Positions 1 through 5,962 of a DNA stretch of 5,962 nt are shown here, in pieces. The stretch comes from Hyphomicrobiales bacterium (lineage in GTDB: Bacteria > Pseudomonadota > Alphaproteobacteria > Rhizobiales > Beijerinckiaceae): NCBI GenBank assembly GCA_028290085.1, contig JAQGKN010000023.1, positions 1 to 5,962 on the forward strand, written 5' to 3'. The notes beneath the pieces were generated by a model that was not told the origin of the DNA, did no database searches, and worked only from the letters and a program-made list of their open reading frames with translations. Every line of letters begins with the position of its first letter. Positions within the stretch are counted from its first letter, which is position 1. A program made the position numbers and the translations under genes.

Positions 1-1039
1 GCACCTGCCGGAAATGTGTATCGAGCTTGCCGACACGATCCTTGAGGCGCGTGACATCCTGCAGGAGGATACGCACCTCGTGCTGGATGACATGGGCCTG
101 CTCTCGCATGCGGGCGTCGCGCACCAGCGCTTGCGTCACCTGAATCGCCATCATCAGCAGCGAGGGCGAGAGAATGACGACGCGCGCCCGGTGAGCGCGC
201 TGCACCACATCGTCGAAATGCTCGATCAGGTCGGCATAGATCGATTCCGACGGCACGAAGATCAGCGCGATATCCTGCGTCTCGCCGGGCAGCAGATAGC
301 GCTCAGCCACATCCTTCACATGCTTGCCGAGATCGCCGCGTACGCGGACCGCCGCCTGCCGCCGTGTTTCGTCATCCCGGGAATCCCGCAAGGCGGTGAA
401 GGCTTCGAGCGGAAACTTTGCGTCGAGGGCCATCACCCTGTCGTCGCCGGGCAGGCGGATAACACAATCGGGCCGCTTGCCGTTGGAGAGCGTGTGCTGG
501 AATTCATAGGCGCTGGGCGGCAGCCCGTCGCGCACGATGGCCTCCATCCGCCCCTGTCCAAAGGCGCCCCGGCTCTGCTTGTTGGCGAGAATATCCTTCA
601 GCGACACGACCTCCGCCGTGAGGCCGCGCATTTGCGCCTGTGCCGCATCGATCACGGCGAGCCGTTCACCGAGCTTGGCCAGATTGTCGGTTGTGGTCTT
701 GGCGCTCGACTCGAGCCCTTGCCCGACGCGCTGTCCCACGGCATCGAGCCGGTCGGTCACAACACGCGCTAGATCGGATTGCCGCGAACTCAGCACCTCC
801 GCCATGGTCTGCAGGCGTCCGCTCAGCTCGGCGTTGAGGCGGGCGAGGTCCGCCATCTTGTCGTCGAGCTCATGCTGGCGTTCGCGCGCGGCGGCAGCCT
901 CCATCGCGCGGTCCCGGCTGGAGCCTCGCAGCGACACGGCCAGCAGGAGAACGACGAGCAGCACCGCTCCCGAGCCTGCGAGCAGAATGTGGAAGCCAGT
1001 CAGCGGCACGCCGCCCAGGATGAGGAGTGTGTTGTCCAT
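1..1039 (-). CDS. rmuC: RmuC-family DNA recombination protein (C-terminus cut by left edge)
   Basis: This is an RmuC (YigN) family protein, a predicted membrane-anchored nuclease-like protein linked in E. coli to limiting inversions at short inverted repeats. The visible 346 residues show a membrane segment at about 14-37 (HILLAGSGAVLLVVLLLAVS), a long Ala/Glu/Arg-rich helical, probably coiled-coil region at about 40-145, and then the conserved RmuC domain. Landmarks in that domain are RGAFGQGRME near 157-166, RPDCVIRLPG and MALDAKFPLEAF near 190-213, FVPSESIYADLIEHF near 258-273 and SPSLLMMAIQVTQAL near 288-303. The start is well fixed: an in-frame TAA lies only four codons upstream (1049-1051) and none of the three codons between can initiate. 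I see no strong Shine-Dalgarno. The gene is divergent from def, and a LexA-type site sits 34-48 bp before its start. The family assignment is firm; the biochemical activity is inferred from the family. Confidence 0.95.
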   Translation of the reverse strand, partial: MDNTLLILGGVPLTGFHILLAGSGAVLLVVLLLAVSLRGSSRDRAMEAAAARERQHELDDKMADLARLNAELSGRLQTMAEVLSSRQSDLARVVTDRLDAVGQRVGQGLESSAKTTTDNLAKLGERLAVIDAAQAQMRGLTAEVVSLKDILANKQSRGAFGQGRMEAIVRDGLPPSAYEFQHTLSNGKRPDCVIRLPGDDRVMALDAKFPLEAFTALRDSRDDETRRQAAVRVRGDLGKHVKDVAERYLLPGETQDIALIFVPSESIYADLIEHFDDVVQRAHRARVVILSPSLLMMAIQVTQALVRDARMREQAHVIQHEVRILLQDVTRLKDRVGKLDTHFRQV

Positions 1040-1072
1040 CCAATGAGATTAGCGCGATTCGAACTTTCGCGC

Positions 1073-1087
1073 GAACGAAAGATGAAC
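1073..1087 (-). promoter_or_regulatory. Putative LexA (SOS) box upstream of rmuC
   Basis: Read on the rmuC strand, the bases are GTTCATCTTTCGTTC, an exact match to GTTC-N7-GTTC, the direct-repeat operator established for LexA in alphaproteobacteria. It ends 33 bp before the rmuC start codon, where a repressor would overlap a promoter. A third GTTC (plus-strand GAAC at 1061-1064) follows with 8-nt spacing, and the two inner copies flank the palindrome TTCGCGCGAA (1066-1075). The match is seen directly. LexA control is inference, and an exact 8-base fixed pattern will occur by chance in a genome, so position is the main support. Confidence 0.5.
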
Positions 1088-1099
1088 ATCGCCTCATGA

Positions 1100-1128
1100 T
1101 TGACCACGCTCCCCCCAATGCTTATGTC
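1100..1128 (+). promoter_or_regulatory. Possible sigma-70 promoter for def-fmt-truA
   Basis: TTGACC (1100-1105) matches five of six -35 consensus bases. It is followed after 17 bp by TATGTC (1123-1128), which keeps only the first three -10 bases. Spacing is optimal, and transcription would start about 30 nt before the def ATG. It is the best candidate in the 127-bp divergent region, but the weak -10 makes it tentative. Confidence 0.35.
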
Positions 1129-1166
1129 GTTCGCATAACGAGCAAGACGCTTCAGCGAGCATTTTC

Positions 1167-1688
1167 ATGGCCCTTCTTCCGATTATCAGCCTCCCCGATC
1201 CCCGGCTTCGTCTGGTTTCCGAACCCGTGGCCGAGATCGACGCGCAGGTGCGCCGTCTGATGGAGGACATGCTGGAGACCATGTATGACGCGCCGGGCAT
1301 CGGTCTGGCCGCGATTCAGGTCGCCGTGCCGCGCCGCATCCTCGTGATCGATATCGCCAAGCCGGAAGATGGCCCCAAGCCCATTTGCGTCGTCAACCCC
1401 GAGATCGTCTGGGCGTCGGACGTGCTCTCGGTTTATGAGGAAGGCTGCCTGTCGATCCCCGAATATTATGAGGAGGTCGAGCGGCCCGATCGGGTGCGTG
1501 TCCGCTACCTCGACAAGGACGGCAAGACGCAGGAACTCGAAGCCGACGGTTTGCTGGCAACCGCGCTCCAGCACGAGATAGACCATCTCAACGGCGTGCT
1601 CTTCATCGACCATATTTCGCGGCTGAAGCGCGAGCGCGTCATGCGCAAATTCACCAAGGTCGCGCGCCGCACCGCCACCGAAGTCTGA
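1167..1688 (+). CDS. def: Peptide deformylase
   Basis: Peptide deformylase removes the formyl group from the N-terminal methionine of nascent proteins at the ribosome. All three metal-site motifs of the family are present and intact in the 173-residue product: GIGLAAIQ at 44-51, EEGCLSIP at 91-98 with metal ligand Cys94, and QHEIDHL at 135-141 with ligands His136 and His140 and catalytic Glu137. EGCLS together with HEIDH indicates a class I bacterial enzyme, and the length fits the family's usual 165-185. The ATG at 1167 gives the normal N-terminus ([15 protein letters not shown]); a weak Shine-Dalgarno-like GCGAG lies 7 nt upstream. It is first in the def-fmt-truA cluster and is followed by fmt after 10 bp, the classic pairing of the enzymes that remove and add the formyl group. 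Confidence 0.97.
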   Translation: MALLPIISLPDPRLRLVSEPVAEIDAQVRRLMEDMLETMYDAPGIGLAAIQVAVPRRILVIDIAKPEDGPKPICVVNPEIVWASDVLSVYEEGCLSIPEYYEEVERPDRVRVRYLDKDGKTQELEADGLLATALQHEIDHLNGVLFIDHISRLKRERVMRKFTKVARRTATEV

Positions 1689-1698
1689 TCGGCCCAAC

Positions 1699-2631
1699 AT
1701 GCGCATCGTCTTCATGGGCACACCCGACTTCGCCGTTCCCGTCATGACGGAGATTTTGGGCCAGGGTCACGAGATCGTCGCGGTCTACACCCGCGCGCCC
1801 AAGCCCGCCGGGCGCGGCATGGATCTGCGGCTGTCGCCCGTCCATGCGCTGGCGGAAAAACTCGGCTGCCTGGTCTTCACGCCCAAAAGCCTGCGCGGCG
1901 AAGAAGCCGCCGAGCAGTTTCGCGCACATGATGCCGACGCTGCCGTCGTCGTCGCCTATGGCCTGATCCTGCCCAAAGCCATCCTCGATGCGCCACGTCT
2001 CGGCTTTCTTAACCTGCATGGCTCGCTGCTGCCGCGCTGGCGCGGCGCCGCGCCGATCCAGCGCGCGATCATGGCGGGCGATGCGGAAAGCGGCGTCATG
2101 GTCATGCGCATGGAAGAGGGGCTCGACACCGGCCCCGTCGGCATGGCCGAGCATGTTGCCATCGGCCCGGATATGACGGCGGGCGAATTGCACGACCGGC
2201 TCAGCGTCATCGGCGCCGATCTGATGGGGCGCGCGCTGGCCGCGCTGTCGCGTGGCTCGCTGCACTTCAGGCCGCAGCCCGAAGAGGGCGTCACCTACGC
2301 GCACAAGATCGAGAAAGCCGAAAGCCGCATTGATTGGACGCGCGACGCCAAAAGCCTGCACGACTATGTGCGCGGTCTCTCGCCGTTTCCCGGCGCCTTT
2401 TTCGAGGCCGATCTCGGCAAGGGCATCGAGCGCGTCAAGGTGCTGCGCAGCAAGCTCGTCGAAGGCACGGGTGCTCCCGGCACTTTGCTCGACGATGCAC
2501 TCACGGTGGCCTGCGGCACAGGCGCTTTGCGCCTCATCGAGGTGCAGCGCGCGGGCAAGGCGCCCATGAAGGCGCAGGATTTCCTGCGCGGCGCGCGGCT
2601 TGCCGCCGGCACACAACTTCAGGCTGCGTAA
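1699..2631 (+). CDS. fmt: Methionyl-tRNA formyltransferase
   Basis: This enzyme transfers a formyl group from 10-formyltetrahydrofolate to Met-tRNA(fMet), making the initiator tRNA. The 310-residue product opens with the Rossmann-type formyltransferase domain, including GTPDFAVP at 7-14. It carries the signature [16 protein letters not shown] at 105-120. The catalytic triad of the family is visible as Asn105, His107 and Asp143 (in GLDTGP), with the same 36-residue His-to-Asp spacing as E. coli Fmt. The C-terminal OB-like tRNA-binding domain begins near residue 208, with the family landmarks TYAHKI and LSPFPGAF. Length is typical. There is no clear Shine-Dalgarno in the 10-bp gap after def, so translation may be coupled. 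Its TAA stop shares its last A with the ATG of truA. Confidence 0.97.
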   Translation: MRIVFMGTPDFAVPVMTEILGQGHEIVAVYTRAPKPAGRGMDLRLSPVHALAEKLGCLVFTPKSLRGEEAAEQFRAHDADAAVVVAYGLILPKAILDAPRLGFLNLHGSLLPRWRGAAPIQRAIMAGDAESGVMVMRMEEGLDTGPVGMAEHVAIGPDMTAGELHDRLSVIGADLMGRALAALSRGSLHFRPQPEEGVTYAHKIEKAESRIDWTRDAKSLHDYVRGLSPFPGAFFEADLGKGIERVKVLRSKLVEGTGAPGTLLDDALTVACGTGALRLIEVQRAGKAPMKAQDFLRGARLAAGTQLQAA

Positions 2632-3368
2632 TGTCGCGCTACCGGCTGAATATCGAATATGACGGCACGCTTTTCGTCGGCTGGCAGCGGCAAAACAACG
2701 GGCTCGCCGTGCAGCAGGTTATCGAAGATGCGCTGGAACGCGTCGACGGCCGCCCGGCGCATATTCGCGGCGCGGGCCGCACCGACACCGGCGTGCACGC
2801 AACGGGGCAGGTAGCGCATGTCGATTTGCGCAAGGTATGGCGCGGGGATCGCCTGCGCGATGCGGTCAACGCGCATATGCGGCCTCACTCGGTGGCGGTC
2901 GTTTCCGTCGAGATCGTATCCGACGAGTTCGATGCGCGTTTTTCGGCGACCCGGCGGCACTATCTCTACCGCATCGTCAATCGTCGCGCGCCACTCACTG
3001 TAGATCGCGATCGCGCGTGGCTCGTGAAACGCAGCCTCGATACGGATGCCATGCACGCCGCCGCGCAATTGCTGCTGGGACATCATGACTTTTCGACGTT
3101 CCGCGATTCCGACTGCCAGGCCAACAGTCCGCTGCGCACGCTCGACAAGCTCAACGTCTCGCGTGTTGGGCAAGAGGTACATATCTACGCCTCCGCGCGC
3201 TCCTTCCTGCATCATCAGGTGCGCTCGATGGTGGGTTCGCTCGAACATGTGGGCTCGGGCGCATGGTCCGCGCGCGATCTGCAGGATGCGTTCGAGGCAA
3301 GAGACCGCCAGCGCTGCGGAATGGTCGCCCCCGCCGCCGGCCTCTATCTGATCGCCGTCGACTACTGA
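2631..3368 (+). CDS. truA: tRNA pseudouridine(38-40) synthase TruA
   Basis: TruA converts uridines 38, 39 and 40 in the tRNA anticodon stem-loop to pseudouridine. The 245-residue product starts [20 protein letters not shown], the usual TruA N-terminus, and has the catalytic motif GAGRTDTGVHA at 47-57 with nucleophile Asp52. Later landmarks are RRHYLYRIVNR (about 106-116), HDFSTFRDSDCQANSP, FLHHQVRSMVG (about 199-209) and the C-terminal APAAGLYLIAVDY. The frame is open further upstream within fmt, but homology begins at 2631 and the TAATG overlap with the fmt stop supports that start through translational coupling. It is last in the def-fmt-truA cluster and ends 4 bp from the stop of the convergent membrane-protein gene, so there is no room for a separate terminator. 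Confidence 0.96.
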   Translation: MSRYRLNIEYDGTLFVGWQRQNNGLAVQQVIEDALERVDGRPAHIRGAGRTDTGVHATGQVAHVDLRKVWRGDRLRDAVNAHMRPHSVAVVSVEIVSDEFDARFSATRRHYLYRIVNRRAPLTVDRDRAWLVKRSLDTDAMHAAAQLLLGHHDFSTFRDSDCQANSPLRTLDKLNVSRVGQEVHIYASARSFLHHQVRSMVGSLEHVGSGAWSARDLQDAFEARDRQRCGMVAPAAGLYLIAVDY

Positions 3369-3372
3369 GCGC

Positions 3373-3948
3373 TTATACGAGTGCGCGCAGCACGCCGAGC
3401 CCGACAAGCCCGTCGCAGGTTGCCAGCATCAGCGCCACCCCGCTCGTGACCCCCAGGGTGATTTTCGCGGTGAACCAGCGCATCTGCATAATGATGACGA
3501 TGGCGGCAACGCTGTAGAGCGTGGCGAGAGCCGCAGTCGCCCAGCCGATTGCCAGCATCAGCGAGGGCACGGCCAGGATCGCGGCCGCGAGCACGCAGGA
3601 CCAGTTGCACACGATTATGAAGGGCACGAGCCCGCGCCCGACACGCAGCGATGAGGCCAACGCGATGCCGAGCAGTGGCAGGGTGAGCCAGAGTGCGGCG
3701 AAATCAAATCCGGCACGCGCGACGACGCTCGCATTGTCGAAGAGGGATCCGCCTTCGAAAAGGCCGGCCTGAAGGCGATCTGCGGCCAGCGACACCACGA
3801 ATGCTGGCGCCGCCAAAAAAGGCGCCCCGAAACTGCGCCAGAAGGAGGCCTCGCCGAACTCGAACCGCGCGAGGCCCTGAGCGCGCCGATTGAGCAAATC
3901 CCAAGCGCCGTTCAAGGAACGCGCGACTTCGTCCGCAGCCAGAATCAT
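3373..3948 (-). CDS. Unrecognised multi-pass inner-membrane protein
   Basis: I cannot assign this 191-residue protein to a named family. It begins with a soluble stretch of about 38 residues that looks cytoplasmic (MILAADEVARSLNGAWDLLN, then FEFGEASFWRSFGAP). Four or five hydrophobic segments follow, at about 41-57, 83-101, 107-130, 134-155 and 163-188. No catalytic or ligand-binding motif stands out. The start is supported by GGGAG (3955-3959 on the plus strand) 6 nt before the ATG. The frame is open throughout with codon use like its neighbours, which supports a real gene. It is convergent with truA (4 bp between stops) and lies downstream of dapE on the same strand, separated by 111 bp, so it may have its own promoter or receive read-through. 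An A/T-rich patch there (TTTAAT read on the minus strand, about 3982-3987) could be a -10, but no good -35 accompanies it. Confidence 0.8.
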   Translation of the reverse strand: MILAADEVARSLNGAWDLLNRRAQGLARFEFGEASFWRSFGAPFLAAPAFVVSLAADRLQAGLFEGGSLFDNASVVARAGFDFAALWLTLPLLGIALASSLRVGRGLVPFIIVCNWSCVLAAAILAVPSLMLAIGWATAALATLYSVAAIVIIMQMRWFTAKITLGVTSGVALMLATCDGLVGLGVLRALV

Positions 3949-4011
3949 GGTCGGCTCCCGCTCTCCCCAGTCCTGCGCAACGATTAAACTTTAGTCGCGG
4001 TTCAGAGGGAA

Positions 4012-4040
4012 GCGCGATTTGCTGCAACGCAGCAATGCGC
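4012..4040. repeat. Hairpin (inverted repeat) downstream of dapE
   Basis: TTGCTGC (4019-4025) and GCAGCAA (4029-4035) form a perfect 7-bp stem around a 3-nt loop. After a small asymmetric internal loop, GCGC at 4012-4015 and 4037-4040 can add an outer stem. It lies 24 bp beyond the end of the dapE stop codon and 70 bp before the start of the next minus-strand gene. No T-run follows on either strand, so it is not a standard rho-independent terminator. It could protect the 3' end of the dap mRNA, cause pausing, or have no function. Confidence 0.4.
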
Positions 4041-4059
4041 GATCAAGAGAGCGTGATGC

Positions 4060-5223
4060 CTATCCGGCGAAATAGGCGCGGATCACCCGCCCATAGATCG
4101 AAGCCAACGTCTCCAGATCCGCGATGGCGCAGCGCTCGTCGACCGCATGCATGGTCGAGCCCACGAGGCCGAATTCGACGACGGGGCAATGAGCCTGGAT
4201 GAAACGGGCGTCCGACGTGCCCCCCGAGGTGGACAGAGCAGGGCGCCGTCCGATCTCGGCCTCGACGGCGGTGGCGACCACCTCGACGAAGGGGCCGGGC
4301 GAGGTGAGGAAGGCGACCGCATTGGTCGGATCGAAGGTGAGATCGACCCGGGCAGTGCCGGTCGCGCTTTTCACGCGGCCGGAAATCTCGGCGCGCAGCG
4401 TCTCGGGCGTCCAGAGATCGTTGAAGCGGACGTTGAAAGTCGCTCGCGCCTCGCCGGCGATGACATTGGTCGCGGAATTGCCCACATCGACCGTCGTCAC
4501 CTCCAAATTGCTAGGCTCGAAATGCGCGGTGCCCGCATCGAGGGGCGCCGCCTTCAGGGCCGCGAGAATGCGCACCATCGGCTCAATGGGATTTTCGGCC
4601 AGATGCGGATAGCCGACATGGCCCTGCTTGCCATGCACGACCAGCCGGCCGGTCAGCGAGCCCCGGCGGCCGATCTTGATCATGTCGCCGAGCGCATTCG
4701 GATTGGTGGGTTCGCCGAGGATGCAATGGTCGAAATGCTCACCCCGGGCGCGCGCCCAGTCGAGCAGCTTGACCGTGCCGTTGACGGCCGGCCCTTCCTC
4801 GTCGCCCGTGATGAGAAAGGCGATGGAGCCGTGCGGCGTCCCATGTTCAGCCACATGCGCGGCTGCGGCCGCGACACTCGCAGCAAGGCCGCCCTTCATG
4901 TCCACCGCTCCACGGCCCCAGAGCATGCCGTCGGCGCTGACGCCGGAGAAGGGATCGAAGCGCCAAGCGGCGGCATCGCCCGCGGGCACCACATCCGTAT
5001 GGCCCGCAAACATCAGGCAAGGGCCCCCCTCGCCGATTTTCGCGTAGAGATTGTCGATATCGGGCGTGCCGGGCTCGGTGAAACGCACCTTCTCCACAGT
5101 AAACCCGGCAGCAGCCAGGACGCGCCCCACGACATCGAGCGCGCCCTCGTCACGCGGCGTGACGGAGGCGCAGCGGATCAGATCGCGCGCAATCTCGAAG
5201 GCTGTGGGTTGAGCAATCGTCAT
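4060..5223 (-). CDS. dapE: Succinyl-diaminopimelate desuccinylase
   Basis: DapE hydrolyses N-succinyl-LL-2,6-diaminopimelate to LL-diaminopimelate and succinate in the lysine and peptidoglycan-precursor pathway. It is a cytoplasmic two-metal enzyme of the M20 peptidase family. In the 387-residue product the metal and catalytic residues are all visible: His75 in GHTDVVP, bridging Asp108 in [10 protein letters not shown], catalytic Glu142 and ligand Glu143 in [12 protein letters not shown], Glu171 in LGEPTN and His359 in GSTMHAVDE. Spacing between the first five agrees with the characterised Haemophilus enzyme as I recall it. The substrate-binding [11 protein letters not shown] (331-341) distinguishes DapE from related acetylornithine deacetylases. 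The lid or dimerisation domain spans roughly 185-300. Its ATG overlaps the stop of the upstream DUF805 gene by 4 nt (ATGA), so it is probably translationally coupled and the third gene of an operon starting at or before dapD. Confidence 0.97.
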   Translation of the reverse strand: MTIAQPTAFEIARDLIRCASVTPRDEGALDVVGRVLAAAGFTVEKVRFTEPGTPDIDNLYAKIGEGGPCLMFAGHTDVVPAGDAAAWRFDPFSGVSADGMLWGRGAVDMKGGLAASVAAAAAHVAEHGTPHGSIAFLITGDEEGPAVNGTVKLLDWARARGEHFDHCILGEPTNPNALGDMIKIGRRGSLTGRLVVHGKQGHVGYPHLAENPIEPMVRILAALKAAPLDAGTAHFEPSNLEVTTVDVGNSATNVIAGEARATFNVRFNDLWTPETLRAEISGRVKSATGTARVDLTFDPTNAVAFLTSPGPFVEVVATAVEAEIGRRPALSTSGGTSDARFIQAHCPVVEFGLVGSTMHAVDERCAIADLETLASIYGRVIRAYFAG

Positions 5224-5708
5224 GGCTGGCTCTGTTTGGCGCCGGGCTTGCTCCCGAGTTCATAGAGCGCCCAGAGGATCACACCCAGCGTCACGATGTC
5301 GAGGGCGGTCACCGTCCAGCCGGGGATCGATTCTGCTACGCGCGGCTGCAGCCAGTGCAGCGCGCCCGAGCACAGCGCCATCACCAGCGGCAGGCCCGCG
5401 AACGACGGGGCGCGGCCGATATCGCGGAAGCGCTTGGCCGACAGATTGTACCAGCAGACCCCGCACAGCAGCACGATGAAGGCATAGAGCATCAAATAGA
5501 CGTAGACAGTCAGCGCCATGGGATCGACGAGCCCGCGCCGCGCCAGATCGCTTGTGGCGAGCGGCGCGATGGCGAACCAGATGGCGGTGGTGACGAAGGC
5601 GACAGCCCCCGTCATCGCAGTGCCGAGCCACCAGACCTCGCGGTTCACGACCCCCTTGTCGGTCCGGAACAGGAAGCGGAAACCCTCGCCCGACAGGAGA
5701 CCGGCCAT
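5220..5708 (-). CDS. DUF805-type small membrane protein between dapD and dapE
   Basis: The 162-residue product fits the DUF805 family of small bacterial inner-membrane proteins of unknown function. Supporting signs are the N-terminal [18 protein letters not shown] (about 12-29), where family members carry an F-x-G-R-x-N-R-x-x-(F/W)-W-like stretch, and the core [16 protein letters not shown] (about 86-101), matching the family's Ala/Ser-x-KR-(L/F)-x-DIGR signature. Four membrane segments are predicted by eye at about 27-50, 65-87, 102-120 and 130-149, with a short polar tail. An in-frame extension of 25 residues upstream is possible, but it would run inside dapD. I choose the ATG at 5706-5708 because it overlaps the dapD stop by one base (TGATG) and has a GAGGG Shine-Dalgarno 4 nt before it. 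The stop overlaps the dapE ATG. Co-translation with dapD and dapE is clear from layout; any role in lysine synthesis is not shown by sequence. Confidence 0.88.
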   Translation of the reverse strand: MAGLLSGEGFRFLFRTDKGVVNREVWWLGTAMTGAVAFVTTAIWFAIAPLATSDLARRGLVDPMALTVYVYLMLYAFIVLLCGVCWYNLSAKRFRDIGRAPSFAGLPLVMALCSGALHWLQPRVAESIPGWTVTALDIVTLGVILWALYELGSKPGAKQSQP

Positions 5709-5962
5709 CAATCCCTCAAAAGTTCGTTGATGCCCGTCTTGGAGCGGGTCTGCGCATCGACCGTCTTGACGATCACGGCGCAATAGAGCGAGGGGCCCGG
5801 CTGTCCGTCCGGCAGCGGCTTGCCCGGCAGGTTGCCCGACACGACGACTGAATAGGGCGGCACGTAGCCGACATGGATCTGGCCGGTGGCGCGGTCGATG
5901 ATCTTTGTCGAGGAGCTGATGAACACGCCCATGCTGAGCACCGAGCCCTCACCCACGACAAC
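5708..5962 (-). CDS. dapD: Tetrahydrodipicolinate N-succinyltransferase, C-terminal part (cut by right edge)
   Basis: DapD transfers succinyl from succinyl-CoA to 2,3,4,5-tetrahydropyridine-2,6-dicarboxylate, the step that commits to the succinylase branch of diaminopimelate synthesis. Only the last 84 residues are inside the window, roughly 30% of a family member of about 280. They include the end of the left-handed beta-helix ([20 protein letters not shown]), then [20 protein letters not shown], and the strongly conserved C-terminal [20 protein letters not shown] followed by INELLRD. The acyl-CoA-binding turns of the helix are near here, but most catalytic residues lie off the edge. There is no internal start: the frame continues through the right boundary. 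Its TGA stop overlaps the ATG of the DUF805 gene, making dapD the first visible gene of a dapD-DUF805-dapE operon. Confidence 0.96.
   Translation of the reverse strand, partial: VVVGEGSVLSMGVFISSSTKIIDRATGQIHVGYVPPYSVVVSGNLPGKPLPDGQPGPSLYCAVIVKTVDAQTRSKTGINELLRD
5713..5717 (-). promoter_or_regulatory. Ribosome binding site that fixes the DUF805 gene start
   Basis: GAGGG on the minus strand lies inside the last codons of dapD, 4 nt before the ATG at 5706-5708. It is the clearest Shine-Dalgarno in the operon and, together with the TGATG stop/start overlap, decides between this start and a longer in-frame option at 5783. Confidence 0.6.

Noticed and set aside
14..772. A 252-codon open frame on the plus strand, opposite rmuC
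   Set aside because: It is exactly codon-aligned with the minus-strand rmuC frame, which carries clear family motifs; long mirrored frames are common in this codon alignment.
1061..1076. GAAC-N8-GAAC as a second LexA box
   Set aside because: The spacing is 8 rather than 7, which puts the half-sites out of register for the known operator. Kept only as an extra half-site in the finding on the 1073-1087 box.
1651..2616. A 321-codon open frame on the minus strand, opposite fmt
   Set aside because: It lies across a complete fmt and the end of def. Its composition (Arg/Ala/His-rich) and lack of motifs mark it as a GC-driven shadow.
2334..2630. N-terminal extension of truA by 99 residues
   Set aside because: The frame is open only because it is out of frame inside fmt. 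TruA homology begins exactly at the ATG at 2631, and the extension is Arg-rich without motifs.
2619..3407. A 262-codon open frame on the minus strand, opposite truA
   Set aside because: It covers truA, which has its catalytic Asp and normal length, and also overlaps the end of the real minus-strand membrane-protein gene.
4147..5265. A 372-codon open frame on the plus strand, opposite dapE
   Set aside because: It is antisense to an intact dapE with every catalytic residue. Its product is rich in Arg, Gly, His and Asp with no recognisable domain, as expected of the mirrored frame in GC-rich DNA.
5709..5783. N-terminal extension of the DUF805 protein by 25 residues
   Set aside because: It would lie wholly within dapD and adds a charged, non-family stretch. 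The downstream ATG has a GAGGG site and a TGATG overlap with the dapD stop.
1..5962. A defence island, mobile element or other new multigene system
   Set aside because: Apart from two membrane proteins of unknown function, every gene belongs to a known housekeeping family. There are no transposase, integrase, terminal repeats, target duplications or composition shift.

Overview
The window is an ordinary stretch of housekeeping chromosome from an alphaproteobacterium, most likely of the order Hyphomicrobiales (Rhizobiales). The evidence is high G+C content with strong third-position GC bias, the linkage rmuC / def-fmt-truA / dapE / dapD that I know from that order, and protein sequences (notably the DapD C-terminus) that read like rhizobial versions. 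The genus cannot be fixed from this sequence. I see no insertion sequence, phage gene, tRNA, rRNA, CRISPR array or compositional break.

Layout, left to right. From the left edge to 1039, on the minus strand, lies rmuC, whose C-terminal end is cut off by the window. A 127-bp divergent intergenic region follows, with a GTTC-N7-GTTC site of the alphaproteobacterial LexA type facing rmuC and a plausible sigma-70 promoter facing def. Next is the plus-strand cluster def (1167-1688), fmt (1699-2631) and truA (2631-3368): peptide deformylase, methionyl-tRNA formyltransferase and tRNA pseudouridine(38-40) synthase. Spacing is tight (10 bp, then a 1-nt overlap). truA converges with a minus-strand gene for an unrecognised multi-pass membrane protein (3373-3948), with only 4 bp between the two stop codons. 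After a 111-bp gap holding a perfect 7-bp hairpin, a minus-strand operon occupies the right side in transcription order dapD (cut by the right edge), a DUF805-type membrane protein gene, then dapE. These three genes are joined by stop/start overlaps of 1 nt (TGATG) and 4 nt (ATGA).

How the genes work together: Fmt formylates initiator Met-tRNA and Def removes the formyl group from new proteins, so they form the two ends of one cycle, and TruA modifies tRNA anticodon arms. DapD and DapE catalyse the succinylation and desuccinylation steps of the succinylase route to meso-diaminopimelate and lysine; the aminotransferase step between them is not encoded here. The small membrane protein between dapD and dapE has no known role in that pathway.

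I did not find a convincing new system. The points most worth a second look are the LexA-type site at rmuC, the membrane protein locked into the dap operon, and the unassigned membrane protein beside truA.
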